From Aquatica leii (Eukaryota > Arthropoda > Insecta > Coleoptera > Lampyridae): a stretch of DNA of 64,000 nucleotides. Position 1 is the stretch's first letter, and every line of letters starts with the position of its first letter. This document shows positions 42,539 through 54,116 of this stretch, piece by piece. The DNA is taken from the NCBI GenBank assembly GCA_035610365.1, contig CM069435.1:81253389-81317388 (forward strand), read 5' to 3'. The position numbers and the translations under genes are program-made. The notes below the pieces were generated by a model, which saw only the letters and a program-made list of their open reading frames with translations, searched no databases and was not told the DNA's origin.

Positions 42539-42974
42539 CACCCCGTTCGACCAAAAAAAAAATGATAGGTACTATCAAATGAAGTACCAAATACCATGGT
42601 GCATCTACGTTAATACTAACGTAAAAATCAACAAAGGCAACGACAACGATAAGGCAAGGCAACGACAAAAGGCAAGGCATCGACAAAGGCAAGGCAAGAT
42701 GCAACTGGAACTCCATTCTTAGAATAGTATATTTACAGCTTACTCTAACTTATCACTAACCTAAAACTAAAAATCAAAGTAGGGGAAAAGAAGAGAGAAA
42801 TCTTGAAACTTGGCTTTGACAGCTAAATAATTCTGAAGGAAATGCAAGAGGGCGTGTCTTTGCGTCACGAGATCGGCAAATAACGTTATCCCAAAAACAA
42901 CTATCCCAACAAAACTACCGACACCTAGGCACAATAAGATCAAGGCAAAGAAGAAAATGGAAATGTTAAAATCA
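42539..42974. other. Element 3' noncoding region
   Basis: Between the pol stop and the 3' LTR. A GGCAAGGCAACGACAAAGGC-type short repeat at about 42650-42700 is noncoding. A purine-rich tract next to the LTR is weak (on the coding strand CGAACGGGGTG). Confidence 0.5.
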
Positions 42975-45900
42975 CTACTTATCACCTATAGGATCTTCGC
43001 CATTATAAGCTTTCAAATCTTTAATATGCCACTTCCCTAAATTGTTTCCAGATATATCGGATAATTCATAAACAAGACGGGAATGAACTTTAACAACTTT
43101 ACATAAAACAAATTTTGGTGCTAGCTTAGCAGCAAAACTTTTAGTAGCGTCTGAAAGAGCATAATTTCTTTTCCAGACAAAATCGTCAACCTTGAAAACG
43201 ACAGGACGTTTCCTTAAATCATATCGTTGTTTGCTTTGCTCATAAGCCCTTTTCAAACGAGATCGCACATCTTTATACAGTGCAGGTAAAGATAAGACAT
43301 CTTCCTCCCATTGTTTACGCTCGATATTAGATATAAAATCATTAGCATGATTTTCAGTTACGGGACCATAGAAAGATCCATCAACAGGTACGGTACGAGC
43401 AAACATTAGAAACGAAGGAGAAAATTGAGTCACTTCATGTCTAGATAAATTAATGGCTTGAGCAATCTTGAAAACATTTTCGTCCCAACAACGATGGTTT
43501 TCTTTAATAAAGGAAGAGATAGTAGTTAGAACAGTTCGATTTGTTCGTTCGGTAGGGTTTACTTGAGATAAGTGGCGAGCACTATACCAGATATTAACTT
43601 TATGATTAGAGATAAAGTCGGTAAATTGTTTAGCCTTAAAAACTTGTGCATTGTCACACAAAATAATTTGAGGTACGCCAAAGATAGTGAAGACATTTTC
43701 TTCAAGATATTTAACAACAGATACGGTAGTGGCGTTAGATAAGGGTTTCACCATAACAAATTTCGTAAACCAGTCGGTAATTACTAGTAATTGAGTATTT
43801 TCTTTCTTAGAACGAGGAAAGGGACCCATAAAGTCAATAGAAATCATCTGAAACGGAAAGTTAATGTTTTTGTATTTGCCCATCAATCCAGCACGAGCAA
43901 CATTAGGAGCTTTTTGAGAACCACAAACTAAACAATTAGAGACATATTTCTTAACAGAAGATAATAATTTTGGCCAATAATAAAATTCGGTAATACGAGA
44001 GACAGTTTTAAAAACTCCAAAATGACCAGAAGTAACTTCGTCATGGAATTCAGAAATAATTTTATTTCTATTTTCAGTAGGAACGACAATTTTCCAATCA
44101 GATAGGTTAGAAACTACGTTATGTTTGCGACGCAAATGTTTATATAAAATACCATCCTTTACGGTAAAATCAGGATAATCAGCGGGATTAGATACAACCT
44201 TAGATAACATACTTGTATACCAGTCATCAGGAATTAATTCAAAATTTTGAAGAAGATTAACGGAACGAGAAAGATAGTCAGCAGGAACATTTACAGAACC
44301 TTTACGATGTTTAATAGAAAAGTTAAATTGAGACAAGCGAACACACCAACGAGCTAAGCGATTTGTGGGATCTTTGAGTTTAGTTAACCAGAGCAAGGAA
44401 GAATGATCGGTAAAGACAGTAAACTTTGTACCTTCAACATAACCTCGAAAATGTTCGCAACCAAACAAAACACCAAGACACTCTTTTTCGGTAACGGTAT
44501 ATTTTCTCTCAGCTTTAGTTAAGGTACGACTTGCATAAGCTACGGGATGTTCAAAACCATCTGCTTCTTGAAAAAGCACAGCACCTAGACCAACGTCAGA
44601 GGCATCAGTTTGAATGAAGAAAGGCTTAGAGAAATCGGGACTAGATAAGAGAGGAGCAGAAGTCAATAATTTCTTTAAAGTAGAAAAAGCTTGGTCGGCT
44701 TCAGAAGTCCAAACGATAGATTGTCCTTTGGGGTTACCATGCAAGAGAGCATTAATAGGGGCACTGATAGTAGAGAAATCTTTAATAAAACGACGATAAT
44801 ACTGTAACAAACCCATTACTCTACGAACTTCAGTAGTATTTTTAGGAACGGGAGCTTCTAAAATAGACTGAACCTTTTTAGGATCGGTACGCAAACCGTC
44901 TTTATCAACTACAAAGCCAAGAAAAACAAGAGAATCACGCATAAATTTGCACTTTTCAAAATTTACAGATAAATTAGCTTCTTTAAGCTTTAAGAAAACC
45001 AGATTAAGAACCTCCAAATGTTTCTCAAAGGTAGGAGTGGCGATAATTATATCATCAAGATAGACGAAAACATAGGGGTCAAGTTCTGGACCAAGTACTG
45101 CATCCATAAGTCTTTGCATTGACTGAGCACTATTACACAAACCAAAAGGCATTCGTTTGAATTGAAAAAGACCTTTACCATGAACAGTAAACGCAGTCTT
45201 AGGACGAGAGTCGATATCAAGAGGAATTTGAAAGAAAGCTTGCTTTAAATCAATTGAGGAAAGAAATTGACTATCACGAAGTTTATTTAAGATAGAGTCA
45301 ATCCTAGGCAACGGATAGGAATCACGAAGAGTTACTTCATTTAACTTACGACCATCAAAGCACATACGATAAGAGTCATCCTTTTTCTTTACAAGTAAAA
45401 CAGGCGAGTTCCAAGGACTATTAGATTTTTCGATAACACCTTGTTCTAGAAGACGATCTATTTCACTATTAAGATGAGTCTGCAAGGCAGGACAGAGAGG
45501 GTATTGACGTTGCTTTATTGCCCTAGTATTACCAGTATCGATATAGTGAGAAGATAAATGCGTTTCAGGTAAAAAGGTATCAGGAGATAACGACTCAAAT
45601 TTCTTAACAATATCTTCAAGTTTACTGATATTTTCAGGAACTTGATCAGAGAGACCCTTAACTTTATTTACACTACAAACAGAAATTTCTTTAGGTATAG
45701 AGAACGAAGAAGAAAGAAAATCCATAGATATATTAAACAGATGACAGAAATCCATTCCAAAAATAAAGCTAGTAGAAATAGTTGGCACGACATAAAATTT
45801 CACATGCTTGGTGATATTATTAATACTAATAGGAATTTCAACAACATGAGATACTGTTTGAGGTTTGCCATCGGCAGTAGATATAAGAATAGAGGGATCA

Positions 45901-46004
45901 TTAAAAACTGTAAAGAAAGAAGAGACGACATGTAAAGCATCTTTACCTAGAACAGAGATATTTGCACCTGTGTCTAAAAGAGCAATATTTTCTTGATTAT
46001 TCAA
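42975..46004 (-). CDS. Ty3/gypsy pol polyprotein
   Basis: 1009 codons, fully open. The protease is at the start with ALLDTGANISVLG (catalytic Asp at about residue 11). RT follows with the VYLDDIIIA active site at about residue 315, RNase H with QTDASDVGLGAVLF at about 466, and the integrase HHCC zinc region (HDEVTSGHFG ... CLVC) from about 650. The integrase DDE triad is SIDFMGP (about 724), LCDNAQVF (about 783) and NPTERTNR (about 818). A C-terminal KVDDFVWKRN and a basic tail follow. The frame is in register with a short open stretch 46017-46223, separated only by TAG (46017-46019). Gag is in a different frame, so pol expression would need a shift plus readthrough. All catalytic residues seen are intact. 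Confidence 0.95.
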   Translation of the reverse strand: MNNQENIALLDTGANISVLGKDALHVVSSFFTVFNDPSILISTADGKPQTVSHVVEIPISINNITKHVKFYVVPTISTSFIFGMDFCHLFNISMDFLSSSFSIPKEISVCSVNKVKGLSDQVPENISKLEDIVKKFESLSPDTFLPETHLSSHYIDTGNTRAIKQRQYPLCPALQTHLNSEIDRLLEQGVIEKSNSPWNSPVLLVKKKDDSYRMCFDGRKLNEVTLRDSYPLPRIDSILNKLRDSQFLSSIDLKQAFFQIPLDIDSRPKTAFTVHGKGLFQFKRMPFGLCNSAQSMQRLMDAVLGPELDPYVFVYLDDIIIATPTFEKHLEVLNLVFLKLKEANLSVNFEKCKFMRDSLVFLGFVVDKDGLRTDPKKVQSILEAPVPKNTTEVRRVMGLLQYYRRFIKDFSTISAPINALLHGNPKGQSIVWTSEADQAFSTLKKLLTSAPLLSSPDFSKPFFIQTDASDVGLGAVLFQEADGFEHPVAYASRTLTKAERKYTVTEKECLGVLFGCEHFRGYVEGTKFTVFTDHSSLLWLTKLKDPTNRLARWCVRLSQFNFSIKHRKGSVNVPADYLSRSVNLLQNFELIPDDWYTSMLSKVVSNPADYPDFTVKDGILYKHLRRKHNVVSNLSDWKIVVPTENRNKIISEFHDEVTSGHFGVFKTVSRITEFYYWPKLLSSVKKYVSNCLVCGSQKAPNVARAGLMGKYKNINFPFQMISIDFMGPFPRSKKENTQLLVITDWFTKFVMVKPLSNATTVSVVKYLEENVFTIFGVPQIILCDNAQVFKAKQFTDFISNHKVNIWYSARHLSQVNPTERTNRTVLTTISSFIKENHRCWDENVFKIAQAINLSRHEVTQFSPSFLMFARTVPVDGSFYGPVTENHANDFISNIERKQWEEDVLSLPALYKDVRSRLKRAYEQSKQRYDLRKRPVVFKVDDFVWKRNYALSDATKSFAAKLAPKFVLCKVVKVHSRLVYELSDISGNNLGKWHIKDLKAYNGEDPIGDK

Positions 46005-46016
46005 GAAAAACTTAAT

Positions 46017-46223
46017 CTAGGGACGATTGTCATTCGGCATAGAGACAAAGAGAGGAGATAATTCAGGTAAACACTGTGAGGTAGAGTTACGATAATACTT
46101 AGAAATGGTTTTTAACCAAGCAGACCATTCATTTTTAGAAAAGTAAGTTTTAGATGACCTTACTCTTTCTTTCGGATGGTACGGAAGATATTTTTGTTGA
46201 GATGACTTGGGTTTTCGAGACAC
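46017..46223 (-). CDS. Gag-pol junction open stretch
   Basis: 68 codons in the pol frame, Lys/Ser-rich (KPKSSQQKYLP, SAWLKTISKYY), overlapping the end of gag by 64 bp. It ends at a TAG directly before pol. It probably forms the N-terminus of pol after a frameshift, and the TAG is either a readthrough signal or a nonsense mutation. Confidence 0.6.
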   Translation of the reverse strand: MSRKPKSSQQKYLPYHPKERVRSSKTYFSKNEWSAWLKTISKYYRNSTSQCLPELSPLFVSMPNDNRP

Positions 46224-47514
46224 ACTGCACCTCTTCGTGCGCCAGACTCGTTTTTTGGAAGAGAAACGGTTGGTTGACCAGCAGGAATTTCAGAAACCAC
46301 ATTACGTTTCGAGGAACAAGAAGTACACTTTGACTTAACTACATTGGGAGTTCCACACCCATAACAAAAAATTTTCTTAGGTAATTTACAGTCAGAATAG
46401 ATATGTCCATTATTTTGACAATTCCAACAGGTAACGACAGACAAAGATAATTCCGGAGTTGAATCAGTCATATTGATATCATCAGGATAGGCAAAGTCAG
46501 GAGCTAAGAGAACATTCACTTTCTTTGAAGGCGGCGGATGATATTTTTTAATTTGTTGGCGACTATTTTCCAACTTACGACAAATGTCTAAGAGAATAGG
46601 AAACGTTGGAGTATCCTGTAAGACTAAATGTGAGATAAAGAAAGGGTGAAGATTTCTTTTTACTATACGAAGTTGTTCTTCAACTGAGGGAGGTGTAGAC
46701 AATCTATTAAACATGCCTTGCATTATAGCAATAAAGATAGCAACACTCTCGTTTTCTCCTTGAGTACGCTGCTTAATTTCAGATAAAAGATCGTCGTCAT
46801 AAGAAAATGGAAGAAAAGTTTCTTTCAAAAGTTTTTCCAAATCGTGCCAGTTATTTACGGTATGTCGAACAGAACGATACCAGATAAGAGCTTGTTCTTC
46901 AAAAAGATCAACGGCAGAGTCGAATAATTCTTGGAAAGAAATATTACGAGCTAAACGTAGTTCATGAACTTTTTCTAAAAATTGGATCAAGTTACTTTTA
47001 CTTGAGGAACCAGAAAACTTCACATTCCATTTACAAACAGGCATACTATATGAATGAGATACGGTAGTTTCTTTAATTGAGGTATTCTGTAATTGTGACT
47101 CAATGTCAGAGACACTATCCAAACGTAAAGGAAATTCGCCTTCCAAATCAACAAAAGATTCAGTTAATTTAGCAACAATATTTTTCTTTCATCATTTTCG
47201 GTAATAATACGAGAAATTCGGTCGATAACATGAGATAAACGGTACTGCAAACGTTTAACTTCAGGACTTCCAGAAGAAAAATCAGAAAGACCATAAATTT
47301 TCGAAGTTAAATCATTCAAAGAAGTAGATACTTCGGAGACATCTTGCTCAAAAGCATAGGTAGACACTAGAACTTTAGATTCATCACTAGATTCGCGATG
47401 CAGAATAGAACGCAACTGTCTACGACGTTGATCCTGAGTAGACAAACGAGTTTGTCCTCTGATAGAAATTTCATAACTAATTTCTTCAGAAAGTAAGGCA
47501 TAGATAAGAGACAT
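46160..47514 (-). pseudogene. Ty3/gypsy gag, one frameshift
   Basis: The ATG at 47514 (MSLIYALLSEE) starts the N-terminal part. At about 47180-47190 a one-base change in an A run ends this frame, and the rest (46160-47146) continues in another. It includes FSGSSSKSNLIQFLEKVHEL, LFEEQALIWYRS, a zinc knuckle CWNCQNNGHIYSDC and a second CxxC-rich piece CYGCGTP...CTSC. Gag proteins package the RNA into particles. The single lesion is probably the only thing making gag incomplete in this otherwise fresh copy. The usual start codon context is not obvious. Confidence 0.8.
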
Positions 47515-47704
47515 TTTAGATAAAGATACGATACGAGATAACGAAAATCAATTTAGATAAAGAAACGATATTTCTAATCCAGGCGTGTATTCAAAAGAAG
47601 AGAAAAACAATTCGCACAAATTCGCAAACTAAATTATTTTCCATTCAAATTTGTTATTTGATTCGAGTCGATTCATTATTCTCCCCACAAGGGATGCCAA
47701 AAAT
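47515..47704. other. Element 5' leader with possible primer site
   Basis: Noncoding stretch between the 5' LTR and gag; on the coding strand TTTTTGGCATCCCTTGTGGG adjoins the LTR. Confidence 0.5.
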
Positions 47705-48736
47705 TGTAGCCGCAACTCAGGTAATTTAGGTAAGAGAAGAGCGCGCTAACAAACAATATAAGAAATCAATCAAACAATTAGAAAAATTGTCAAAATTGGT
47801 CAATTAACTTCTGATGTCAGGGATGCCAAATAGTTTCATTTTAAGACTAAACTATTAAAAGTCTTAATCTGCAATAAAAGTTACACAACATAAAATTCAT
47901 TGAATCACTCTCAAAATATTTAAAATCCTATATTCAAAAACAAAACAAAAACAATAATATAAAATTCAGTAAAGTTACTTAAAACTAAAAATAGAAACTT
48001 TTGTCATTTAAATTATTAAACTTAAAATTAAGAGAATACCGGTATTTCTTTACATGTGGTAAGAAAACAATTTTATTTAAGTTACTTGAAATATGCAATT
48101 GTAATATTGATATTAATTAGAGAAATTTATCATTTAGTATTTAACAAGTTACGTTAAGATGCAAGTTATTTAACAAGAAGAAAACTCAAGTTGTTGCTAA
48201 GGCATTTATCAACGAAAAGGAATGTAGAGATAAGGCAAACTCACGCATACGGATCAAATTTCCAATAGAATGCAAAGTTGATGTCGTCCAACGTTGAGAT
48301 TGACGGATGATAACCTTGGGAAATTTCCCATAAAAACGATGGTGAAGCGTATTTTCTTTATGAAAATCGATTCGGATCGTTGGTATTTATTGTATTATGC
48401 ACATACCAAACCCATTTGAATTATTAAGATAATGATAATTTCGTTACAGGTAAAATCGGAATCGGTATATAAAAAAAAAGTCTGTATTATTAACACAGAC
48501 TTTTTAAATAAAGATATTGTAGATATTAGTTAAGATAAAGAAACTACATCACTTCAACAAATGAAGTACTACTTCTGTACTCGTCAGAGACTCAGTACCG
48601 AATGACTGAAGGTTGACAACGCCCTTGAAAAGTAAGAATTCCACAAAATAAAAGTAAAGGAAGGTTTACACGCAAATTTTAATTAAATAATACAAATAAT
48701 TTAAAATCAAGTAATAACAGTAACGGAAACGTTACA
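47705..48736 (-). repeat. 5' LTR
   Basis: 1032 bp, effectively identical to the 3' LTR, implying a very recent insertion. Confidence 0.95.
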
Positions 48737-48740
48737 CTCT

Positions 48741-49727
48741 CATCAATAAATAAAATTAACAGGAAAATCGACAGCTTGAAGTAATACTTATTTTAATTTA
48801 AGTTCAATCTTTTCAGTAATATCTGTCACAAACTTCAAAGAAGTTTTACTGCCTAAAGATAACATGCATTTAATTTTATTTTTAAATAAATTATAATAAA
48901 CATTAATTTAATCAATTTAAATATTTTGTGTTTTGTAATCTATTTCCAAATCGTTGTTATCAATTTTTGTCTTTTTAAAATGACGCCGGTGTGTATTAAA
49001 AATTAAATTGTATAATAAATTTCTGCATATCCAGTTCTTTGTTACTAAAAAAAATTATAAAATTTTACAAATTATAAAAACTCAAGTTTTAGATAAAGTT
49101 GTGTTAAACAAAAATAAAACGTAACATTTTCTAATTTACACGAAAATTATACAAGTATTACAAGAATTCCAAAGTTGTGGTTATAAATGAGAAACGACGG
49201 CAGAACACATCTTGAGGTAAAATAAATATATCACATGTCATTTATCCAACAAGTACGTGAGCAGGAAGAATAACAAAAATAACCACCGCGTTGTCTTAAT
49301 GTAGTAACAGATGTTTTGGTAACACAACTAACTGTTTCCTGTGAGTTACTTTACAAAATTGCATAAGTTTAGGGATGTAACTGTATCTATGTAATTTTAT
49401 ATTTCGTTCCAGCTTCTTTAGGTACCTGAGAAAATTTCTGTAAAGTTACACTTTGCAACACATGCTATATTATGTTAGGATATAATCCGACTCGAGCTGT
49501 TTTTTATACCTTGTTTAATTTTAAGGAATGTGCAATAGTAGTTAAAGTTTTTTTGTAATTAGATGTAATTTAAAATTTTTGTATTAAACACATTTTAACT
49601 CAAGTTTGTTGTTTTAGAGTATTAATTGAATTAATTTTAAAAAAGCGGGTTTCTAACATAAAACTATTTTTGTAACTACAAATGGAAACACTAATATGTT
49701 CGTTATTGATAAAGACATTGTAATTTC
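48741..49727. other. AT-rich DNA, no gene seen
   Basis: Nothing recognisable. Confidence 0.4.
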
Positions 49728-49730
49728 ATA

Positions 49731-49772
<42 letters not shown>
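49728..49772. repeat. (AAT)n microsatellite at a LINE 3' end
   Basis: About 14 perfect ATA units. It abuts the 3' end of the leftward LINE 49780-52513, so it is likely the LINE tail. Confidence 0.9.
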
Positions 49773-49773
<1 letters not shown>

Positions 49774-49779
49774 CCTTTA

Positions 49780-52513
49780 TTCAATGATCTACATTAATAC
49801 ATTATAATTATATAATGGGTACAACAGGGCGAAGTTCAGTATGGTAGTAAACTACCGACTGCTCTTCCACTTAACCCCGTGTTTATAAACTTAGTTTTAT
49901 ATTAAATACAAGTAGCAAGTACGTTAAAAGAAAAATATATGTAAAGTGATAAAAGTAAACGTTATACTAATACAGTATTAAACATAATATTTAAGTATTT
50001 TTTATTATTGTTAGGCCGTTTTGCATCGCTATTTTTAAACTTTTTTTAAAATGGATGATAGCTAGTGATTTTATAGTGCTCGGTACGTTGTTATACAGTG
50101 TCACGATTTGATAAGAAAAAGATCGTTTAAATAATTCTGTTTTATGAGAGGGTGGAGTTAGTGACCCCTTATGCCTTAAATTTAATGTATGTACATCTGT
50201 TCTATACGATATTTTGCGATACAGGTATTGTGGTTGTTTGTTTACAAGTATATTGTGGTAAAGGCAAGCAGCATGTAATGTTCTTCTACCGTGCATGTTC
50301 AACCATCCCAGTTCTTTTAGTTTATGTGTGATTCTGTCATACTTGCGAATTCCAAAAATATACCGCATGCAAGCATTCTGTAGTTTTTGTATCTTATTTA
50401 CATCCACCTTATCTAAGCAAGGTCCATATACAACATCACAGTGGTTAAGTTTGGAAAGTACAAGAGCATTACAGAGTATGGTTTTTGTTTTTGTATTTAG
50501 AACCTTTCTATACGGATAAATTTGTTTGAGTATGCCATAAGCATTTCCAACACATTTAGAAATGTGTTCTTTAAAGCGTAATTTTGAATCCAGCAGTAAG
50601 CCAAGGTTTTTGACTGTATCACGAAAAGGTATAGTTTCGTTATTTAATTTTATCTCCATATTTAGAGAAGCTAATATTCTATCTTTATTATTGTCAAATA
50701 ATATTGCCTGAGACTTTTTTCGTTAACTTGTAGGTAGTGAATTTTTGATATGTTTATTATTTCATTTAAGTCTTTATTTATTAATTCACACGCCCGACCA
50801 AGTTCTTTTATAGGAAATGAATAATATAATTGCGTATCATCGGCGTAAAAATGCGCTTTGATGTTTTTAAGTGACTTTACAAAACGACAGGTGTAAATAT
50901 TAAATAATATAGGTCAAAGTATTGATCCTTGAGGAACTCCTTTTTTTACAGGAAGTGGATTAGACATATTTCCATTTAACACAACTGTTTGACATCGTCC
51001 GTTTAAGAAATTAGAAATTAGTTGTAAATCCAATATGTCTAAGAATTGCACATAGTAATTCGTGGTCTATAGTATCAAAAGCTTTTGAATAATCTAACAA
51101 TACCATGAGCGTGATGTACCCTTTATCAGTTGCATGAAAGATATCATCCGTGATAGTTAACAAAGCTGTACTACAACTATGACCCGATTTAAAACCTGAC
51201 CGTATACTTGGAATAATTTCGTTAGACCGAAGATAGTTTTGCATCTGAGAAGCCATAATCTTTTCTAATACTTTTGATAACGTAGGCAATATACTTATTG
51301 GACGCAAATCTCTAAACTCGATTGGATTGTTTGTTTTTGCTAGTGGCAAAACATGTGCGTGCTTCCATGCATCCGGAAAAACAGCATTCAATAAACAAAA
51401 ATTCATTATGTGTGTTATTATAGTCAATAAAAAAGGAATGCAAAGTCTTAGTACTTCGATACCAATTTTGTCAGCTCCCACTGATTTTGAAGTAATTTGC
51501 TTCAGTATTTTAAATACTTCATTTTCGTTTGTAGAATAAAAAGCAAACATTTTCTGCTTTGACAATAGTAGTGTAGTGTTATAAAACTTATGTGTTGCTT
51601 TTGCATCACAATCTACCTTGGGTATAGAGTTGACAAAATAATTATTGATTTCTTGAACATCTGATAAATGTTGCGGAAGTACATTAGTTTTATTTTTTGT
51701 GTTGATGTTAATTTGTTTTAATTTTTTCCATAGTAGATTCGGATCATCTAAACCTTGTTGATTAAAGTATACTTTCTTTTCTTGCCTAACAGTTTTAGTA
51801 GTCAAATTTCGTAATTGCTTGTAATACATCCAGTGATCTTGAGATCTAGTTTTTTTAAATTTTTTATATGCAACGTTTCGCAGTTTTATCATAAATTTTA
51901 AATTGTCGTTCAGCCATGGCGCTGCAGTTTTTGTAAATCTGGAGGTTTTGATTGGTGCATGAATGTCCAAAAGAACCAAAATATTACTATTTAAAAAGTT
52001 AATTTTTTCATTGATGTCAGTAAGATCATATATATTTTTCCACGGTAGCGATTGTAAATGATACTTAAATTGTACGTAATCAAAGTTTCTGAAATTTCGG
52101 TATGTTTGGAAGACAGGTTCTTGAGCAGCGTTTGTTAATTGCAAAATGCAGTACACTAATTCGTGATCCGAAACTGAGTGTAGAGAAGTAGTGCCATAAT
52201 CATTTATTATATTTTCATTAGTTGTTAGTATTAAGTCTATTAGAGACGATGAAGTGTTTGTTATACGTGTTGAATAATTATTAATTTGCTTTAACCCTAA
52301 GCTTGTACAGAAGAGGCTGAAATCTTTTGTTGGTTTACTTTCAAAATTTATCACGTCGATGTTAAAATCGCCAAAACAAAAAATTTCACTTACAGTAGGT
52401 AGTATATTTGAGATAGTGTTTTCTAACTGGTTTAGGAATTCTGTATGATTTAAACGTGGTGGTTTGTAGACAACACCAAAAGCCCAATGTAGCTTATTGA
52501 TGGAAAAGCCCAA
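49780..52513 (-). pseudogene. CR1/L2-like LINE, endonuclease fragment to RT and tail
   Basis: Coding on the minus strand. The 500-codon open frame 52513-51011 starts in the endonuclease (FGVVYKPPRLNHTEF, FCFGDFNIDVI, SLIDLILT, SVSDHELVYC). It continues to the RT with HVLPLAKT, LRPISILPTLSK, SGFKSGHSCSTALL and VLLDYSKAFDTIDH. The frame ends at TTNF, then 51010-50660 in other frames gives VKKGVPQGSIL*PILFNIY and an intact FYADDTQLYY. The open frame 50659-49991 gives NLGLLLDSKLRFKEHISK and the typical tail. The N-terminal endonuclease is cut off. The 5' end has a 26-bp triplication. CR1/L2-like by the endonuclease and tail motifs. Confidence 0.85.
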
Positions 52514-52556
52514 TGTAGCTTATTGATGAAAAAGCCCAATGTAGCTTATTGATAAA
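52477..52556. repeat. 26-bp tandem repeat, three units, at the LINE 5' end
   Basis: AAAGCCCAATGTAGCTTATTG appears three times with period 26 (starts about 52479, 52505, 52531). The first unit is LINE coding sequence (INKLHWAF), the next two repeat it. Confidence 0.9.
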
Positions 52557-52896
52557 ATGCATTTCTGTATTAAGCAACAGGCATTGTCAAGGCAATAAAA
52601 TCTACGGTATACTTCCTTAAGAAACAAAATTTTTACATAATTGCAATTCAAGACAAAACAATAAAATTGAACATTAAAATTTTTGTTTTCACAAAAAAAT
52701 TAATTTGGACTAGCAGAATAACAGCAAGAAAATACTGTTCTGTTTGTACGCTCACAAACAACTATTATTCAACATCTTTTATTAACAAACTTTAAATGTT
52801 GTTATGTTGTATCTTAACATTCTCAATGTTAACCTAGAACAAGTTTTGTTAGGTCTCATGTACAACTACTATAAGCTTAACGACATTAGTCGAAAT
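52557..52896. other. AT-rich DNA, no gene seen
   Basis: Nothing recognisable. Confidence 0.4.
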
Positions 52897-53092
52897 ATTG
52901 GGCGCGTTTAGCGAGCGCAGCAGCGTAACGTTAGCGGTCAGCAATGATGAGTATGCTGACATCCAGCAACTTAAAATTCGCTAAACCGTGAATTGGCATC
53001 TCAACGCTTGTTGTAGACGCCTGTGTAAGTGTGAGGTTAAGTTACATTTGTTTAGTTTCTTTGAATATAAAGGTTTTTCTAAAGCAATCATG

Positions 53093-54002
53093 GAACAAAT
53101 GGCTTTTGCTTTAGAATATTTTTTAGAATATTTTGATTTAAATGCTCATTCAAGTTGTTGTAGACGAAGCTAAGCAACATAATAATGTTATACCTGAGAA
53201 TAGATTAGTACCTGTATACAATCAAGGATACATAGAAATTGTATCAAACTATAGTTTGTCGGAATTCAAAAGCCATTTTAGGATGTCAAGAAGAGCTATG
53301 GAAGAACTGTGCACATTGGTCGCACCATATTTACAAGAGCAGCACTTGCGTATCAATTTAGAAACAAAAGTATGCTTTTTTGTGTGGCTATTAGCAAAGC
53401 AGGAAAGTTTTCATGCAGTAAGTGACAGGTTTGGGTTTAATAAAGGCACAGGAAACTATATTTTTAAGAAAATTTTATCTTCAATTTCCCAACTTAAGGA
53501 TGAATACATTAAATGGCCTACTCCAGCTGAATGTGTTCAGATTGCTGCTCGAATTGAAAATCGATGTGCGATGAATTTTTATTTTAACATTGTAGAATTA
53601 CCAGGAGTAGCAGGCGCAATTGATGGAACTCATATCAAGCAAACAAAAAATAATGCAATTGATTTTTCTAATCGTAAAGGACAAAAAAGCATGATATTAC
53701 AAGGAGTTTGTGATGATATGAGAGTCTTCACCGATGTATTTATAGGCATGTCTAGTAGATTACATGATGCTAGAGTTTTCAGTAACAGTCCTCTTTTTAA
53801 TAAGCTAGTGAATGATCCAATTCTTTTACCACCACATCAGCATTTATTAGGCGATGCAGCATACGCATTATTACAATGTTTATTAAAACCATATAGGGAC
53901 AATGGTTATCTTAACGCTCAACAGGTTAGGTTTAATCAAGTAATGAGTGGTCAAAGATATGAAATAGCATTTGGTTTATTGAAAGGTAAGAACGTATTGT
54001 GA
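53093..54002 (+). pseudogene. PIF/Harbinger transposase (HARBI1-like), frameshifted
   Basis: The ATG at 53093 (MEQMAFAL) starts a frame that shifts at about 53140-53165 into the long open stretch to 54002. That has a SRRAMEELCTLVAPYL helix region, then PGVAGAIDGTHI with the first catalytic Asp, HDARVF with the second, LLGDAAYALL, LLKPYRDNG, and RYEIAFGLLKG with the Glu. These are the DDE residues of PIF/Harbinger. The long frame ends just after a splice-donor-like GGTAAGAAC following GLLKG, so a further exon may be missing or lost. It needs the partner Myb-like protein to bind the ends. Confidence 0.8.
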
Positions 54003-54116
54003 CTTCGTGTAAGTACTCACATGTTTTATGTAACCGTAGGTAAATAAATTTTTGAAACAATTCAAGTTTTTGTCGATTTAATTTATTGTTTTCAGTAATT
54101 TCCATTCGAATTTTTT

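Larger units (their letters stand above)
41507..48736 (-). mobile_element. Young Ty3/gypsy LTR retrotransposon
   Basis: Two LTRs of 1032 bp flank gag and pol in leftward orientation, 7230 bp in all, with a 4-bp CTCT duplication. The LTRs start TGTAACG and end ...GCGGCTACA/AACA on the coding strand. By eye they differ at one base near the outer end (TGTT against TGTA). On the coding strand a possible primer site TGGCATCCCTTGTGGGG begins about 5 bp after the 5' LTR. There is no env. Domain order PR-RT-RNaseH-IN is Ty3/gypsy. Confidence 0.95.

Noticed and set aside
44614..45935. Plus-strand open frames inside pol
   Set aside because: Antisense shadows of the Ty3/gypsy pol gene.
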